Positions 1 through 15,000 of a stretch of DNA of 19,857 nucleotides are shown here, one piece after another. The stretch is taken from NCBI GenBank assembly GCA_024278555.1, contig JAJRSX010000132.1:1-19857 (forward strand), given 5' to 3'. This DNA is from a bacterium (GTDB lineage: Bacteria > CG2-30-53-67 > CG2-30-70-394). The translations under genes were made by a program, and so were the position numbers. Every line of letters begins with the position of its first letter. Within the stretch, counting starts at the first letter, position 1. The notes under the pieces were generated by a model. It searched no databases and was not told the DNA's origin. It saw nothing but the letters and a program-made list of their open reading frames with translations.

Positions 1-91
1 CATCGACCCGCCGACCACGTACGAGATCCGCCACCAGCCGAAGCTTCTGCGGCGAGATCCGGTTATAACGTGAGATTGCGCGCACTTCCAT
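1..91 (-). CDS. rplV: 50S ribosomal protein L22, N-terminal part (cut by window edge)
   Basis: L22 is a 50S protein whose extended loop lines the peptide exit tunnel. Only the first 30 codons lie in the window; the gene runs off the left edge. The visible protein begins MEVRAISRYNRISPQKLRLV and includes the family-typical SPQKLRLVADLVRG segment (residues 13-26). The ATG is preceded by GAGGTG four bases upstream, which supports this start. It begins 11 nt after the rpsS stop, the usual rpsS-rplV order of the S10 operon, so the two are surely co-transcribed. Identity is clear from the N-terminus and position; the rest of the protein cannot be assessed. Confidence 0.95.
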   Translation of the reverse strand, partial: MEVRAISRYNRISPQKLRLVADLVRGRRVD

Positions 92-102
92 ATGACACCT
101 CT

Positions 103-384
103 CTAACGGACGCGGGAAACCTTGCTGCTTCCCCGGTGGCCACGGAAGGTACGGGTGGGAGAGAACTCGCCGAGCTTGTGGCCCACCATGTTCTCCGAGA
201 TAAAGACCGGGATGAACTTCTGTCCGTTATAGACGGCGATCGTATGACCGATCATCTCCGGCACGATCATCGAGGCGCGCGACCACGTCTTGACCATCTG
301 CTTGGAGCCGCTCTCGTTCATGTGCTCCACGCGACGCAGAAGCTTGTCCTCTACGAAGGGGCCTTTTTTTACCGATCGGGGCAT
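103..384 (-). CDS. rpsS: 30S ribosomal protein S19
   Basis: S19 sits in the head of the 30S subunit, near S13, and contacts the A-site region. The 93-residue product has the usual length and starts [19 protein letters not shown], the family signature. It also contains the conserved core [22 protein letters not shown] (about residues 33-54) and the C-terminal [12 protein letters not shown] motif. The ATG has AGAGGA six bases upstream. It stops with TAG 11 nt before rplV and starts 40 nt after the rplB stop, which is the standard S10-operon arrangement. No anomalies seen. Confidence 0.98.
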   Translation of the reverse strand: MPRSVKKGPFVEDKLLRRVEHMNESGSKQMVKTWSRASMIVPEMIGHTIAVYNGQKFIPVFISENMVGHKLGEFSPTRTFRGHRGSSKVSRVR

Positions 385-424
385 CGCTCTTCCTCTCGAT
401 TCCTGTCTCTACCGAATTCCTGGT

Positions 425-1249
425 TTACTTGCGCCGCCGAGCCACCCGGAAGCGGTCGGTTCGCCGGTTACACCGGGTACGGTAGCCACGCGTCGGCACA
501 CCCCAGGGAGTCACCGGGTGACGACCACCCGAGCTTCGACCCTCACCACCGCCGTGCGGATGGTCCACCGGGTTCATCACCACACCACGCACCTTCGGAC
601 GCCGTCCCAGGTAGCGAGCACGACCCGCCTTGCCAAGATCGATGTTGCCATGGTCGGAGAAGCCGACCTCACCGATGGTCGCGCTACACCGCACATGGAT
701 GAGGCGCATCTCGGTGGAGGGGAGACGCACATGGGCGTAATCCCCCTCCTTGGCGAGCAATTGCGCCCCGGTCCCGGCCGACCGAACAAGCTGTCCGCCC
801 TTGCCTGGGCGAAGCTCGATATTGTGAATCAGTGTACCGAGGGGGATGTCGGCCAGAGGCAGGTGGTTACCGGGCACGATCTCCGCCTTCGCCCCGGACA
901 TCAGCGCATCGTTCACCTGCAGCCCCTTGGGGGCGAGGATGTAGCGCTTCTCGCCGTCGGCGTAGACCAGCAGGGCAATGCGCGCCGAACGGTTCGGATC
1001 GTATTCAATGGCGGCGACGCGGGCGGGGATCCCGTCCTTGTTGCGCTTGAAGTCGATCACGCGGTAACGCCGCTTGTGGCCGCCACCCCGACGACGGGAG
1101 GTGATCCGTCCGTTGTTATTGCGGCCGCCGCTCTTCTTCAGCGGCTCGAGCAGGGACTTCTCCGGCGAGGTGCGGGTGACCTCGGAGAAGTCGGAGGCCG
1201 ACTGGTGGCGACGGCCCGGAGAGGTCGGCTTGTATTTGCGAATGGCCAT
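425..1249 (-). CDS. rplB: 50S ribosomal protein L2
   Basis: L2 is a large primary 23S rRNA-binding protein near the peptidyl transferase centre and is needed for subunit association. Starting at the ATG at 1249 gives 274 residues, against 273 in E. coli, beginning [17 protein letters not shown]. The open frame continues upstream to 1300, but that extension is basic, unconserved sequence and overlaps the end of rplW. GAGGA lies about 9 nt before the 1249 ATG. The C-terminal part carries the conserved [20 protein letters not shown] segment with the histidine implicated in activity. It lies 22 nt after rplW and 40 nt before rpsS. Confidence 0.97.
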   Translation of the reverse strand: MAIRKYKPTSPGRRHQSASDFSEVTRTSPEKSLLEPLKKSGGRNNNGRITSRRRGGGHKRRYRVIDFKRNKDGIPARVAAIEYDPNRSARIALLVYADGEKRYILAPKGLQVNDALMSGAKAEIVPGNHLPLADIPLGTLIHNIELRPGKGGQLVRSAGTGAQLLAKEGDYAHVRLPSTEMRLIHVRCSATIGEVGFSDHGNIDLGKAGRARYLGRRPKVRGVVMNPVDHPHGGGEGRSSGGRHPVTPWGVPTRGYRTRCNRRTDRFRVARRRK

Positions 1250-1271
1250 GGGTTGTTTCCTCGGGGGGCGA

Positions 1272-1580
1272 TTACTCGCCGGCCTCCGCCATCCCCTCAA
1301 AGACGTCGAGGCTCTCCCCCTCCGCGAGATGGACGATGGCCTTCTTCCAATTCTTCCGACGGCCCAGGCGGACGCCGAAGCGTTTCTCTTTGCCCGTCAT
1401 ATTGAGCACCCGCACGCCGGTGACCTTGACCTCGAAGAGCGTCTCGATCGCCTGCCGCACCTGGATCTTATTGGCAGCGGGGTGGACCTCGAAGGCGACC
1501 TGGTTGTGCGCCTCACTGAGCCCCATGGACTTCTCCGTCACCAGCGGGCGAAGGAGGATGTCGGCAATGTTCATGTTCAT
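1272..1580 (-). CDS. rplW: 50S ribosomal protein L23
   Basis: L23 lies at the exit of the nascent-peptide tunnel and is the docking site for trigger factor and SRP. I use the ATG at 1580, giving 102 residues (E. coli has 100) beginning [18 protein letters not shown]; the RPLVTEKS motif near residue 11 is diagnostic. This ATG shares bases with the rplD stop (ATGA), and AGGAGG at 1591-1596 is 10 nt upstream. A second in-frame ATG at 1574 is possible but would be 16 nt from that site. The longer frame to 1643 adds glycine-rich sequence inside rplD and is not credible. The [17 protein letters not shown] C-terminal segment is typical. Confidence 0.96.
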   Translation of the reverse strand: MNMNIADILLRPLVTEKSMGLSEAHNQVAFEVHPAANKIQVRQAIETLFEVKVTGVRVLNMTGKEKRFGVRLGRRKNWKKAIVHLAEGESLDVFEGMAEAGE

Positions 1581-2203
1581 GAGAGGCGCGCCTCCTGAAG
1601 GGCGACCACCGCCGCCTCCGTCGCCACGACGGTATCCGCCCACAGCACGGCGTGGGTATTGATCTGGGAGACGTGGATCAGCATCACATCCCGCAAGTTG
1701 CGGGTGGCGAGATCCAGGACCTCATTATTCTCGGCAACCACCATCAGCGTCTTGCCGGCGACCCCGAGATCGGCCAACAGCGCCACCGCCTCGCGGGTGC
1801 GCGGTTCGGCAACAGTGAGCTCGTCAACCACCTTCAGGCCGCCGTTGACCGCCTTGTCGGTCAGCACCGAGGCCAACGCCCGACCACGCACCTTCTTCGG
1901 CACGTGGTAGCCGTAGTCACGGGGCTTCGGCCCAAAGACGACGCCACCCCCACGCCACAGAGGCGATCGGATGGAGCCGACCCGTGCACGGCCGGTCTTC
2001 TTCTGCTTCCACAGCTTGCGCCCGCTGCCACGCACCTCGTCCCGCTCCTTGGTAGCGGCGGTCCCGGCGCGGCGGCCGGCAAGTTGGGCACGCACCGTGT
2101 CGTAGACACAGCCGTCGCTCCACTCCACGGCAAACAACCCGTCCGCGAGCTCCAGCTCACGCACCGTTGCGCCGTGACGATCAATAACATCAGCCTTGGC
2201 CAT
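1577..2203 (-). CDS. rplD: 50S ribosomal protein L4
   Basis: L4 binds 23S rRNA, and its loop forms the exit-tunnel constriction with L22. In E. coli it also represses the S10 operon, but no S10 leader is visible here. The 208-residue product (E. coli 201) has the conserved loop region, including [20 protein letters not shown] and the [20 protein letters not shown] segment (about residues 47-88). This is followed by the [17 protein letters not shown] motif. The start is ATG with only a weak upstream AGGT. It begins 17 nt after rplC, and its TGA overlaps the rplW ATG, implying translational coupling of L4 and L23. Confidence 0.97.
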   Translation of the reverse strand: MAKADVIDRHGATVRELELADGLFAVEWSDGCVYDTVRAQLAGRRAGTAATKERDEVRGSGRKLWKQKKTGRARVGSIRSPLWRGGGVVFGPKPRDYGYHVPKKVRGRALASVLTDKAVNGGLKVVDELTVAEPRTREAVALLADLGVAGKTLMVVAENNEVLDLATRNLRDVMLIHVSQINTHAVLWADTVVATEAAVVALQEARLS

Positions 2204-2220
2204 CGTTCTATACCTATGCC

Positions 2221-2838
2221 CTATGCCCGGGTAATGCGGACCAGACCGTTGCGACCACCGGGGACCGCCCCTCTGATCAACAAGAGATTCTCTTCCGCAT
2301 CCACCTCGACAATCTCCAGATTCGAGGTGGTCACCTTGTGGTTGCCCATCTGTCCCGGGAGCTTCTGCCCCTTCTGGACACGGGCCGGGTACGCCGACGC
2401 CCCGATGGAGCCGGGAGCACGGTGAAAGTGGGAGCCATGGGTCTTCGGCCCACCGCTGAAGTTGTGCCGCTTGATCACCCCCTGGAAACCGCGTCCCTTG
2501 GCCCGTCCGGTCACCTTCACCTTGTCGCCGGCGGAGAACAGAGAGACGGTCACCTGATCCCCGACCTCCATCTCACTCGGCTCGTCGAGACGCACCTCTT
2601 GCAGGATGCGCGCCGGCGCGACACCGGCCGCCTTGCAGTGGCCCAGCTCGGCCGCGCTCAGGCGCTTCTCAGCCACCTCCTCGTAACCGAGCTGAACCGC
2701 CTCGTAGCCGTCGCGCTCACCGGTGCGCTTTTGCACCACGGTGCATTGACCGGCTGCAATCACCGTCACCGGTACCATCGCACCGCTGTCGGTGAAGATC
2801 TGGGTCATGCCCAGTTTTCTACCAAGTATTACGTTCAT
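2221..2838 (-). CDS. rplC: 50S ribosomal protein L3
   Basis: L3 is an early assembly protein of the 50S subunit whose loop approaches the peptidyl transferase centre. The 205-residue product has the expected N-terminus (LGRKLGMTQIF, residues 5-15). It also has the conserved central stretch KGRGFQGVIKRHNFSGGPKTHGSHFHR and then GSIGASAYPARVQKGQKLPGQMGNHKVT. In E. coli the corresponding place carries a methylated Gln in a GQ-type motif; here that position reads GASAYPARV, as in many non-gamma bacteria. The ATG is 13 nt after the rpsJ stop, with AAGGGG about 10 nt upstream. Confidence 0.97.
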   Translation of the reverse strand: MNVILGRKLGMTQIFTDSGAMVPVTVIAAGQCTVVQKRTGERDGYEAVQLGYEEVAEKRLSAAELGHCKAAGVAPARILQEVRLDEPSEMEVGDQVTVSLFSAGDKVKVTGRAKGRGFQGVIKRHNFSGGPKTHGSHFHRAPGSIGASAYPARVQKGQKLPGQMGNHKVTTSNLEIVEVDAEENLLLIRGAVPGGRNGLVRITRA

Positions 2839-2851
2839 GACCCTGCGCCCC

Positions 2852-3166
2852 TTACAGCTTGATCTCCACGTCCACCCCAGCCGACAGGTCGAGCTTCATC
2901 AAGGCATCGATCGTCTGCGCGGTGGGCTCGAGGATTCGGATCAGCCGTTTGTGGGTCCGAATCTCGAACTGGTCGCGGGACTTCTTGTTGACGTGAGGCG
3001 AACGCAGCACGGTGAACTTGCGGATCTCCGTGGGAAGGGGAATCGGCCCCGCCACGGTCGCCCCGGTGCGCTGCGCCGTGTCCACGATCTCCCCCACCGA
3101 CCGGTCCAGATGCCGGTGGTCAAAGGACCGCAGCTTGATGCTGATTGTCGAGGAGACCATCTCCAT
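2852..3166 (-). CDS. rpsJ: 30S ribosomal protein S10 (NusE)
   Basis: S10 is a head protein of the 30S subunit. It is also NusE, which joins NusB in antitermination and contacts NusG to couple transcription with translation. The 104-residue product (E. coli 103) contains [19 protein letters not shown] near the N-terminus, the [20 protein letters not shown] loop, and the C-terminal [12 protein letters not shown]. There are two possible ATG codons, six bases apart. I keep the upstream one at 3166 because AAGGAAGG lies 9 nt before it. It follows tuf by only 42 nt, with no terminator or promoter recognised between, so S10 genes probably receive transcription from the str genes. Confidence 0.96.
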   Translation of the reverse strand: MEMVSSTISIKLRSFDHRHLDRSVGEIVDTAQRTGATVAGPIPLPTEIRKFTVLRSPHVNKKSRDQFEIRTHKRLIRILEPTAQTIDALMKLDLSAGVDVEIKL

Positions 3167-3208
3167 GAACGAAACCCTTCCTTACCTTGCGTGGAGGCCT
3201 AAGCCCAA

Positions 3209-4399
<1,191 letters not shown>

Positions 4400-4480
4400 G
4401 GTCTCTGCTCCTCGGGGGCTCAGGTGGATACCACCGTGCCGCCGGTTCTCCTTGGGTGGTGGTCGTAATATTGTTGGGGG

Positions 4481-6559
4481 CTAGGCGCCCACCTTCGAGA
4501 CGATCTCTTCGGCGACCGAACGGGGCACCTGGGCGTAGTGGTCGAACTGCATGGTGTAGGTCGCCCGCCCCTGGGTGAGGGAACGGAGGATGGTGGCGTA
4601 ACCGAACATCTCAGCCAGCGGCACAAAGGCGCTCACCACCTGGAGGTTGCCGCGCGCCTCCATCTTCTGGATCTGACCACGGCGGGAATTGAGGTCACCG
4701 ATGGAATCCCCCATGAACTCCTCCGGAGTCACGACCTCCACCGCCATGATGGGCTCCATGAGGACCGGGCCGGCAATCTTCGCCGCCGCCTTGAAGCCCA
4801 TGGAGCCGGCGGTCTTGAAGGCCATCTCCGAGGAGTCCACCTCGTGGTAGCTGCCGTCGATGAGGGTGACCTTTACGTCGACCACCGGGTAGCCGGCCAG
4901 GACGCCGGTCTCCGTCGCCGCCTCGACCCCCTGGGCGACCGAGTTGATGTACTCGCGCGGCACCACGCCACCCTTGATCTCGTCGACAAATTCGAAGCCG
5001 ACACCGGCCTCCTGCGGCTCGACGCGCAGGAGCACGTCGCCGTACTGACCGCGACCGCCGGTCTGGCGCACAAACTTGCCGCGCGCCTCGACCGTCTTTG
5101 TCAGGGTCTCGCGGTAGGCGACCTGCGGCTTGCCCACCGTCGCCTCCACCTTGAACTCGCGCATCATCCGGTCGACGAGGATCTCCAGGTGGAGCTCACC
5201 CATGCCGCTGATGATGGTCTGGCCGCTCTCCTCGTCGGTGTGGACGCGGAAGGAGGGATCCTCCTGGGCGAGGCGGGCGAGCGCCAACCCCATCTTCTCC
5301 TGGTCTTCCTTGGTCTTCGGCTCGATCGCCACCGAGATCACCGGCTCCGGGAACTCCAGGGACTCGAGGACCACCGGGGCGTTGGCGTCACACAGGGAGT
5401 CGCCGGTCGTCACCGTCTTTAGGCCGACCGCGGCGGCGATATCGCCGGTCCGTACCTCGTCGATCTCCTTGCGGGTATTGGAGTGCATCTGCAGGATGCG
5501 TCCCAGCCGCTCCTTCTTGCCGGTACGCGCGTTCATCACATGGCCGCCGGTCTTCATCACCCCGGAGTAGACCCGGAAGAAGGTGAGCTGCCCGACAAAG
5601 GGGTCCGCCATGATCTTGAAGGCGAGGGCGCAGAACGGCTCGTCGTCCTCTGCCTTGCGCACCAGGACGTTGTCGGTCCGCGGCTCCACCCCCTCCACCG
5701 GCGGCACGTCGACCGGCGACGGCAGGTAGTCAACCACCGCGTCGAGGAGCGGCTGCACCCCCTTGTTCTTGAAGGCCGTGCCGCAGAGGACGGGACAGAT
5801 GCCGAGAGAGAGGGTGGCGGTACGGATCGCCCCCCGGATCTGTGCCTCGTCGAGGGCCTCACCCTCCAGGAACCGCTCCATCAGGACGTCGTCGTACTCG
5901 GCAACGGCGTCGATCATCTCCTCCCGCGCCGCCTCCGCGTTGGCGACGAGATCCTCGGGGATCGCCTCTTCGCGAAAGCTGGCGCCGAGATTCCCTTCAT
6001 CCCAGAGGATCGCCTTCATGGTTACCAGGTCGATCACCCCGGCGAAGTTCTCCTCCGCGCCGATGGGGAGCTGGATCGGCACCGCCTTGGCACCCAGGCG
6101 CTCGCGAATCATCGTCACGCCACGCTCAAAATCGGCCCCCGTGCGATCCATCTTGTTGATGAACGCGATCCGCGGGACGCCGTACTTGTCCGCCTGGCGC
6201 CACACCGTCTCCGACTGCGGCTCCACCCCACCCACCGAGCAGAAGACCGCCACCGCGCCGTCGAGTACCCGCAACGAGCGCTCTACCTCGACGGTGAAGT
6301 CCACATGGCCCGGGGTGTCGATGATATTGATCCGGTGGTTCTTCCACTTGCAGGTGGTCGCCGCCGAGGTAATGGTGATGCCGCGCTCCTGCTCCTGCGC
6401 CATCCAGTCCATGACCGCGGCGCCGTCGTGCACCTCGCCGATTTTGTGCGAGATGCCCGTATAGAAGAGGATACGTTCGGTCGTCGTCGTCTTACCGGCA
6501 TCGATGTGCGCCATGATGCCGATATTGCGGACGCGCTTAAGAGGGTCAGTACGAGCCAC
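4481..6559 (-). CDS. fusA: Elongation factor G
   Basis: EF-G is the translocase GTPase that moves tRNA and mRNA after peptide bond formation and helps recycle ribosomes. The 692-residue protein has AHIDAGKT at residues 17-24, the switch I ERGITI segment near 58-63, DTPGH at 81-85 and NKMD at 135-138. The later domains include [10 protein letters not shown] and the domain IV stretch GGRGQYGDV. Nothing suggests a specialised paralogue; its place between rpsG and tuf is that of the housekeeping gene. The start codon is GTG, and the upstream pairing to 16S rRNA is poor (AGAAAGA only). It may therefore depend partly on coupling to rpsG, which ends 45 nt upstream. Confidence 0.98.
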   Translation of the reverse strand: MARTDPLKRVRNIGIMAHIDAGKTTTTERILFYTGISHKIGEVHDGAAVMDWMAQEQERGITITSAATTCKWKNHRINIIDTPGHVDFTVEVERSLRVLDGAVAVFCSVGGVEPQSETVWRQADKYGVPRIAFINKMDRTGADFERGVTMIRERLGAKAVPIQLPIGAEENFAGVIDLVTMKAILWDEGNLGASFREEAIPEDLVANAEAAREEMIDAVAEYDDVLMERFLEGEALDEAQIRGAIRTATLSLGICPVLCGTAFKNKGVQPLLDAVVDYLPSPVDVPPVEGVEPRTDNVLVRKAEDDEPFCALAFKIMADPFVGQLTFFRVYSGVMKTGGHVMNARTGKKERLGRILQMHSNTRKEIDEVRTGDIAAAVGLKTVTTGDSLCDANAPVVLESLEFPEPVISVAIEPKTKEDQEKMGLALARLAQEDPSFRVHTDEESGQTIISGMGELHLEILVDRMMREFKVEATVGKPQVAYRETLTKTVEARGKFVRQTGGRGQYGDVLLRVEPQEAGVGFEFVDEIKGGVVPREYINSVAQGVEAATETGVLAGYPVVDVKVTLIDGSYHEVDSSEMAFKTAGSMGFKAAAKIAGPVLMEPIMAVEVVTPEEFMGDSIGDLNSRRGQIQKMEARGNLQVVSAFVPLAEMFGYATILRSLTQGRATYTMQFDHYAQVPRSVAEEIVSKVGA

Positions 6560-6604
6560 GACAGATTCTTTCTACAAAGGGTCTTCGCCAAGAAACCGGG
6601 GCGG

Positions 6605-7075
6605 TTACCAGCGGTAGTGAGAGAACGCCTTGTTGGCTTCGGCCATGCGGTGGGTCTCATCCCGCTTGCGCATGGTCGCGCCGGTCTTGTTGGCGGCGTC
6701 CATCAACTCCTTGGCGAGCCGAATCGCCATGCTCTTGTCCGGCCGCTTGCGTGCAAATCCGATCAGCCAACGACGCGCCAGGGCCGCACGCCGCCCGGGC
6801 CGCACCTCGATGGGCACCTGATAGGTAGAGCCACCGACACGCCTCGACTTCACCTCGACCATCGGCGCTACATTACGTAGGGCCTGCTTAAAGACCTCCA
6901 GAGGCGGCTCTTCAGCCTTCTCGGCGATGAACTCCATCGCCCCATAAAAGGCACGCTCAGCCACACTCCGCTTACCTGCAAGCATCATGCAGTTGATGAA
7001 CTTAGTGACACCGGGATCCTGAAACTTCGGATCCGGGGCAACCTTCCGCTTCTCTGCAACGCGCCGTCGAGCCAT
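6605..7075 (-). CDS. rpsG: 30S ribosomal protein S7
   Basis: S7 is the primary assembly protein of the 30S head and lies by the E-site tRNA. In E. coli it also represses translation of the str operon. The 156-residue product begins [20 protein letters not shown]. It contains [21 protein letters not shown] and the beta-hairpin region [16 protein letters not shown], then ends with [16 protein letters not shown]. The ATG has AGGA about five bases upstream within AGGAAACC. It lies 48 nt after rpsL and 45 nt before fusA. The 48-nt rpsL-rpsG spacer is shorter than the roughly 100-nt E. coli spacer that binds S7, so the same feedback site need not exist here. Confidence 0.98.
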   Translation of the reverse strand: MARRRVAEKRKVAPDPKFQDPGVTKFINCMMLAGKRSVAERAFYGAMEFIAEKAEEPPLEVFKQALRNVAPMVEVKSRRVGGSTYQVPIEVRPGRRAALARRWLIGFARKRPDKSMAIRLAKELMDAANKTGATMRKRDETHRMAEANKAFSHYRW

Positions 7076-7123
7076 GGTTTCCTGTTTCCTTCGCGAAGCG
7101 ACACCGTGCCGCCCGCCATCAAT

Positions 7124-7498
7124 CTATTTCTTGGGACGCTTGACCCCGTACTTGGAGCGGCTCTGGTTCCGATCCGACACCCCGAGAGCATCCTGGGTGC
7201 CGCGAACGATGTGGTACCGAACACCGGGCAGATCCTTCACACGACCACCGCGGATAAGGACGATGGAGTGCTCCTGAAGGTTGTGACCCACCCCGGGGAT
7301 GTAGGTGGTGACCTCGATGCCGGTGGTCAGCCGCACACGGGCAACCTTGCGGAGGGCCGAGTTCGGCTTCTTCGGGGTGGTGGTGTAGACGCGCGTGCAG
7401 ACACCGCGACGCTGCGGACAATTCTGCAACGCCGCGCTGTTGGAGCGACCTTTACGCCGCGAGCGCCCTTTGCGTACGAGTTGATTGATGGTCGGCAC
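7124..7498 (-). CDS. rpsL: 30S ribosomal protein S12
   Basis: S12 lies at the decoding centre and controls accuracy. I start it at the GTG at 7498, giving 124 residues as in E. coli, beginning with the family motif [15 protein letters not shown] at 7505-7508 is six bases upstream. The open frame extends to 7576, but that adds unconserved sequence. The streptomycin-contact segments [14 protein letters not shown] and [14 protein letters not shown] are intact, with lysines at both classical resistance positions. The protein should therefore be of the sensitive type. The aspartate of KDLPG is the site methylthiolated by RimO in E. coli. It is the first gene after a strong promoter. Confidence 0.98.
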   Translation of the reverse strand: MPTINQLVRKGRSRRKGRSNSAALQNCPQRRGVCTRVYTTTPKKPNSALRKVARVRLTTGIEVTTYIPGVGHNLQEHSIVLIRGGRVKDLPGVRYHIVRGTQDALGVSDRNQSRSKYGVKRPKK

Positions 7499-7551
7499 GG
7501 ATCTTCCTTTGAGCCTGTAAAGGCAATGTAACGAAACGAAAACGGGGCAAA

Positions 7552-7574
7552 GAGGGGTTGAACTCGAACCCTTC
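7552..7574 (-). promoter_or_regulatory. Hairpin in the rpsL 5' leader
   Basis: In the transcribed direction GAAGGGTT and AACCCCTC can pair around the 7-nt loop CGAGTTC, with one A-C mismatch. It lies inside the predicted 5' untranslated region, between the promoter and the rpsL start. It could stabilise the transcript or bind a regulator, but nothing in the sequence identifies a ligand. The stem is modest and may be chance. Confidence 0.35.
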
Positions 7575-7603
7575 AAAACAACGGCAGGCGCGAAGGGGCG
7601 GGG

Positions 7604-7631
7604 ATTATAGCGGCGGTCTCTGGCGAGTCAA
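7604..7631 (-). promoter_or_regulatory. Sigma-70-type promoter for rpsL and downstream genes
   Basis: On the minus strand TTGACT (-35, plus positions 7626-7631) is followed after 16 nt by a perfect TATAAT (-10, 7604-7609). The -35 has five of six consensus bases. Transcription would start near 7597, leaving a leader of about 100 nt before the rpsL GTG. Placement just before the first str gene and after a terminator-like hairpin fits a main str-operon promoter. This is the clearest promoter I found in the window. Confidence 0.85.
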
Positions 7632-7641
7632 GCGGCTGGTG

Positions 7642-7663
7642 GCCGCTCCCCGCGGGGAGCGGC
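7642..7663. repeat. Perfect 22-bp palindrome upstream of the rpsL promoter
   Basis: The half-site GCCGCTCCCCG is followed directly by its exact reverse complement. It ends 10 nt before the -35 box of the rpsL promoter. As RNA it would fold to a 9-bp stem with a CGCG loop, but no T-run follows on either strand, so it is not a canonical terminator. It could be a DNA operator, a residual terminator for readthrough from rpoC, or a chance GC-rich palindrome. Confidence 0.6.
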
Positions 7664-7763
7664 ATAAGCGCGGCGGAAAGGGGGGCGGACAGTGCAAACC
7701 GATGAAAGACATGAAAAAAGGAACGCAACGACCGAGCACCGACCCCCCCTCCCCGAGACGACA

Positions 7764-7799
7764 CCGGCCCCCGCGGTGAGGGTCCACCGCGGAGGCCGG
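7764..7799 (-). terminator. Terminator-like hairpin after rpoC
   Basis: Arms of 15 nt (7764-7778 and 7785-7799) pair with one G-U wobble on the transcribed strand around the loop GACCCT. The hairpin begins 25 nt after the rpoC stop. Its position and stability suggest termination of the beta operon. The following sequence (TGTCGTCT) is only partly T-rich, so it may be a leaky or U-tract-independent terminator. Confidence 0.6.
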
Positions 7800-7824
7800 G
7801 AGACATCCGGGAACAGCCCTCGGA

Positions 7825-11949
<4,125 letters not shown>

Positions 11950-11956
11950 GTGGACA

Positions 11957-11961
11957 CCTCC
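11957..11961 (-). promoter_or_regulatory. Ribosome-binding site that decides the rpoC start
   Basis: GGAGG on the minus strand, seven bases before the GTG at 11949. No comparable site precedes the alternative TTG at 11997. Together with the zinc-site numbering this makes the shorter RpoC the better call. Confidence 0.85.
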
Positions 11962-12011
11962 ATGGCCCCGGCGAGACGCCGCGGCCTGGGTTGTCAATCA
12001 GAGGCTACGAA

Positions 12012-15000
12012 TCAGACGGGGAGGCCGGGGGCAGGGGCTGCCTTGACCGCCCCATCGACCTCGTCCTCCGGGGTGAGCTCGATGTCGAGACAGAGGGACT
12101 GGAGCTCCTTCACCAGGACACTGAAGGACTCCGGCAGCCCCGGGGTGAGGGCGTACTCCCCCTTGACGATCGACTCATACATGCGGGTACGCCCCGGCAC
12201 GTCATCGGACTTGACGGTGAGGAACTCCTGCAGGGTGTAGGCGGCACCGTACGCCTCCATCGCCCACACCTCCATCTCCCCGAGACGCTGGCCGCCGAAC
12301 TGCGCCTTCCCGCCGAGGGGCTGCTGGGTGACCAGGGAGTAGGGGCCGATGGAGCGAGCGTGGATCTTGTCATCCACCAGGTGGTGGAGCTTGAGGATGT
12401 ACATGCAGCCGACGGTGACCGGCTGATCGAAGGGCTCACCGGTACGACCGTCGCGCAGGGTGACCTGGCCGCTCTCCGGCAGCCCCGCCTCCTTGAGCAT
12501 GGCGCGAATCTCCGGCTCGGTGGCGCCGTTGAAGACCGGGGTGGCGACATGCACCCCCATGGTCTTCGCCGCCCAGCCGAGATGGGTCTCGAGAATCTGG
12601 CCGACGTTCATACGCGACGGCACGCCAAGGGGGTTGAGGACGATGTCGACCGGAGTGCCGTCGGGCAGAAACGGCATGTCCTCCACCGGGAGGATGCGCG
12701 ACACCACGCCCTTGTTACCGTGACGACCGGCCATCTTGTCCCCGACGGAGAGCTGCCGCTTGATCGCCACGTAGACCTTCACCTGCTTGATCACCCCGGG
12801 GGGGAGCTCGTCGCCGCGGCGGATGCGGGCGATCTTGTCGCCGTAGAAGTTCTCCAGCCTCTCCACCTGGCGCTCGTACTGAAAGAGGATCTCGTCGAGA
12901 CGCGCCGAGCGGTCCTCGATGCCGTTCACCGGCAGGGTCTCCAGATCCTGACTCGCCACCCGGTTGAGGATCACCCCGGTGAGGGTGTCACCGGCCGCCG
13001 CGATCTCATTGCCGTGGGCATCATGGATCGCCTTGCCCGCGGTGCCACCCTTGTAGAGGGCGCGAATCTCCGCATCACGCTGGTGGGTGGTGGCGTCGAG
13101 CTCAACCTGGAACTCCTCGTTGATCGCCTCGACGTCGTCCTCTTCGATCTCCTGGGCGCGGGGGTCCTTCTCCACCCCTTGGCGGGAGAAGATCTTCACC
13201 CCGACGACGATCCCCTCCACCCCCGGCGGCACCCGCAGGGAGGTGTCTCGCACGTCGCCCGCCTTCTCCCCGAAGATGGCGATGAGCAGCTTCTCCTCCG
13301 GCGAACGCTGGGTCTCACCCTTCGGCGTCACCTTCCCGGCGAGGACGTCACCCGGCGCCACCAGGGCGCCGATGCGCACGATCCCCGCCTCGTCGAGGTC
13401 GCCGAGGGCCTCATCGCCGACGTTCGGGATGTCGCGAGTGACCTCCTCCGGGCCGAGCTTGGTGTCGCGCGCCTCGCAGGTGAACTCCTCGATATGCACC
13501 GAGGTGTATCGATCCTCCTTCACCAGGTTCTCGTTGATGAGGATGGCGTCCTCGTAGTTGTACCCACGCCACGGCATGAAGGCGACGGTGACGTTCTGCC
13601 CGAGGGCGAGCTCGCCATGGTCGGTGGAGGCGCCGTCGGCGATGATCTGGCCGGCGTGCACCTTGTCGCCCTTCATCACCAGGGGGCGCTGGTTGATCGA
13701 GGTGTTCTGGTTTGACCGCTGGTACTTCACCAGGGGGTAGATATCGAGACCGGGATCGAGGGGGCCGAGGTCTGCCTTGCGGCTCGCCTTCACCAGGATA
13801 CGACCGGCATCGACCCCCACCACCGTGCCGTCACGACGGGCGGTGACCACCGAGCCCGAGTCGCGCGCCGCCACCGCCTCCATGCCGGTCCCCACCAGGG
13901 GCGCCTCCGGCTTGAGGAGCGGTACCGCCTGGCGCTGCATATTGGAGCCCATGAGCGCCCGGTTGGCGTCGTCGTGCTCCAGAAACGGGACCATCGCCGA
14001 GGCAACCGAGACCATCTGCATCGGCGCCACGTCCATGTACTCCACCTGCTCCGGCACCACCAGGACGAACTCGCCCTCGTGGCGGCAGGAGACCATCTCA
14101 GTGGTGATATGCCCCTTCTCGTCCAACGGCGTGTTCGCCTGGGCGATGTGGTAACGCTCACCAACGGTGGCGGAGAGGTAGTGGACCTCGCTGGTAGCGG
14201 TGCCGTTTACCACCTTGCGGAAGGGGGTCTCGATGAAGCCGTACTCGTTCACCCGTGCATAGGTGGCGAGCGAGGTGATCAGGCCGATGTTCGGCCCCTC
14301 AGGGGTCTCGATCGGGCAGATACGGCCGTAGTGGGTGGGGTGGACGTCGCGCACCTCGAAGCCGGCCCGCTCGCGGGTGAGCCCCCCGGGCCCGAGGGCG
14401 GAGAGGCGCCGCTTGTGGGTGATCTCCGACAGGGGGTTGGTCTGGTCCATGAACTGCGACAACTGGCTGGAGCCGAAGAACTCCTTGATCGATGCCGACA
14501 CCGGCTTGGCGTTGATGATGTCCTTGGGCATCAGCTCGTCGAGGTCCTGGAGGTTCATCTTCTCCCGGACCGCCTTCTCCATCCGCACCAGGCCGACGCG
14601 GAGCTGGTTCTCCAACAGCTCGCCGACCGACCGGACGCGCCGGTTGCCGAGGTGGTCGATGTCGTCCACGTGGCCAATGCCGTTGCGCAGCTCGACCATC
14701 CGCCGCACCACCTCGATAATGTCCTCGCGCACCAGGGTGCGCTGGGAGAGGGGCTGATCGAGACCGAGGATCTCGTTGATCTTCATCCGCCCGACCTCGG
14801 AGAGGTCGTAACGGCGCGGGTCGAAGAAGAGCCCCTCGAAGAAGTCGCGGGCGGTCTTCATGTTCGGCAGCTCGCCGGGCCGCAGCCGCTTGTAGACCGC
14901 CGCGATCGCCTCATCACGGCTCTCCAGGCGATCCGCCAGAAGGGTATTGCGGAGCGCCGCGGTGGCGGAGATCTCGTCAAGGAAGAGGAGCTCGATCTGC

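Larger units (their letters stand above)
7499..7824 (-). other. rpoC-rpsL intergenic region (326 nt)
   Basis: This is the only stretch over 300 nt without a gene. Read in the transcribed direction it holds, in order, a long GC-rich hairpin just after rpoC (7764-7799), a run of six T (7715-7720), a perfect 22-bp palindrome (7642-7663), a near-consensus promoter (7604-7631), a leader hairpin (7552-7574) and the rpsL ribosome-binding site. Short open frames exist on both strands, but none has a plausible ribosome-binding site or protein-like composition. I regard it as a regulatory junction separating the rpoBC unit from the str genes. Confidence 0.8.

Noticed and set aside
5483-6880. Plus-strand frame (465 codons) spanning fusA and part of rpsG
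   Set aside because: It crosses two real genes and their spacer on the opposite strand and shows only complementary composition, with no domain recognised.
7499-7576. N-terminally extended S12
   Set aside because: The extension is unlike the family; the GTG at 7498 gives the exact usual length and has a good ribosome-binding site.
7558-7806. Small open frames on both strands in the rpoC-rpsL gap
   Set aside because: They overlap the promoter, palindrome and terminator-like hairpin, have very biased Arg/Pro/Gly composition and no ribosome-binding site.
11950-11997. Longer RpoC from a TTG at 11997
   Set aside because: The added 16 residues are unconserved, there is no ribosome-binding site, and the GTG at 11949 has GGAGG and gives E. 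coli zinc-cysteine numbering.
11991-13715. Long plus-strand frame (574 codons) opposite rpoB
   Set aside because: Same antisense shadow pattern; the rpoB frame on the other strand is fully conserved.
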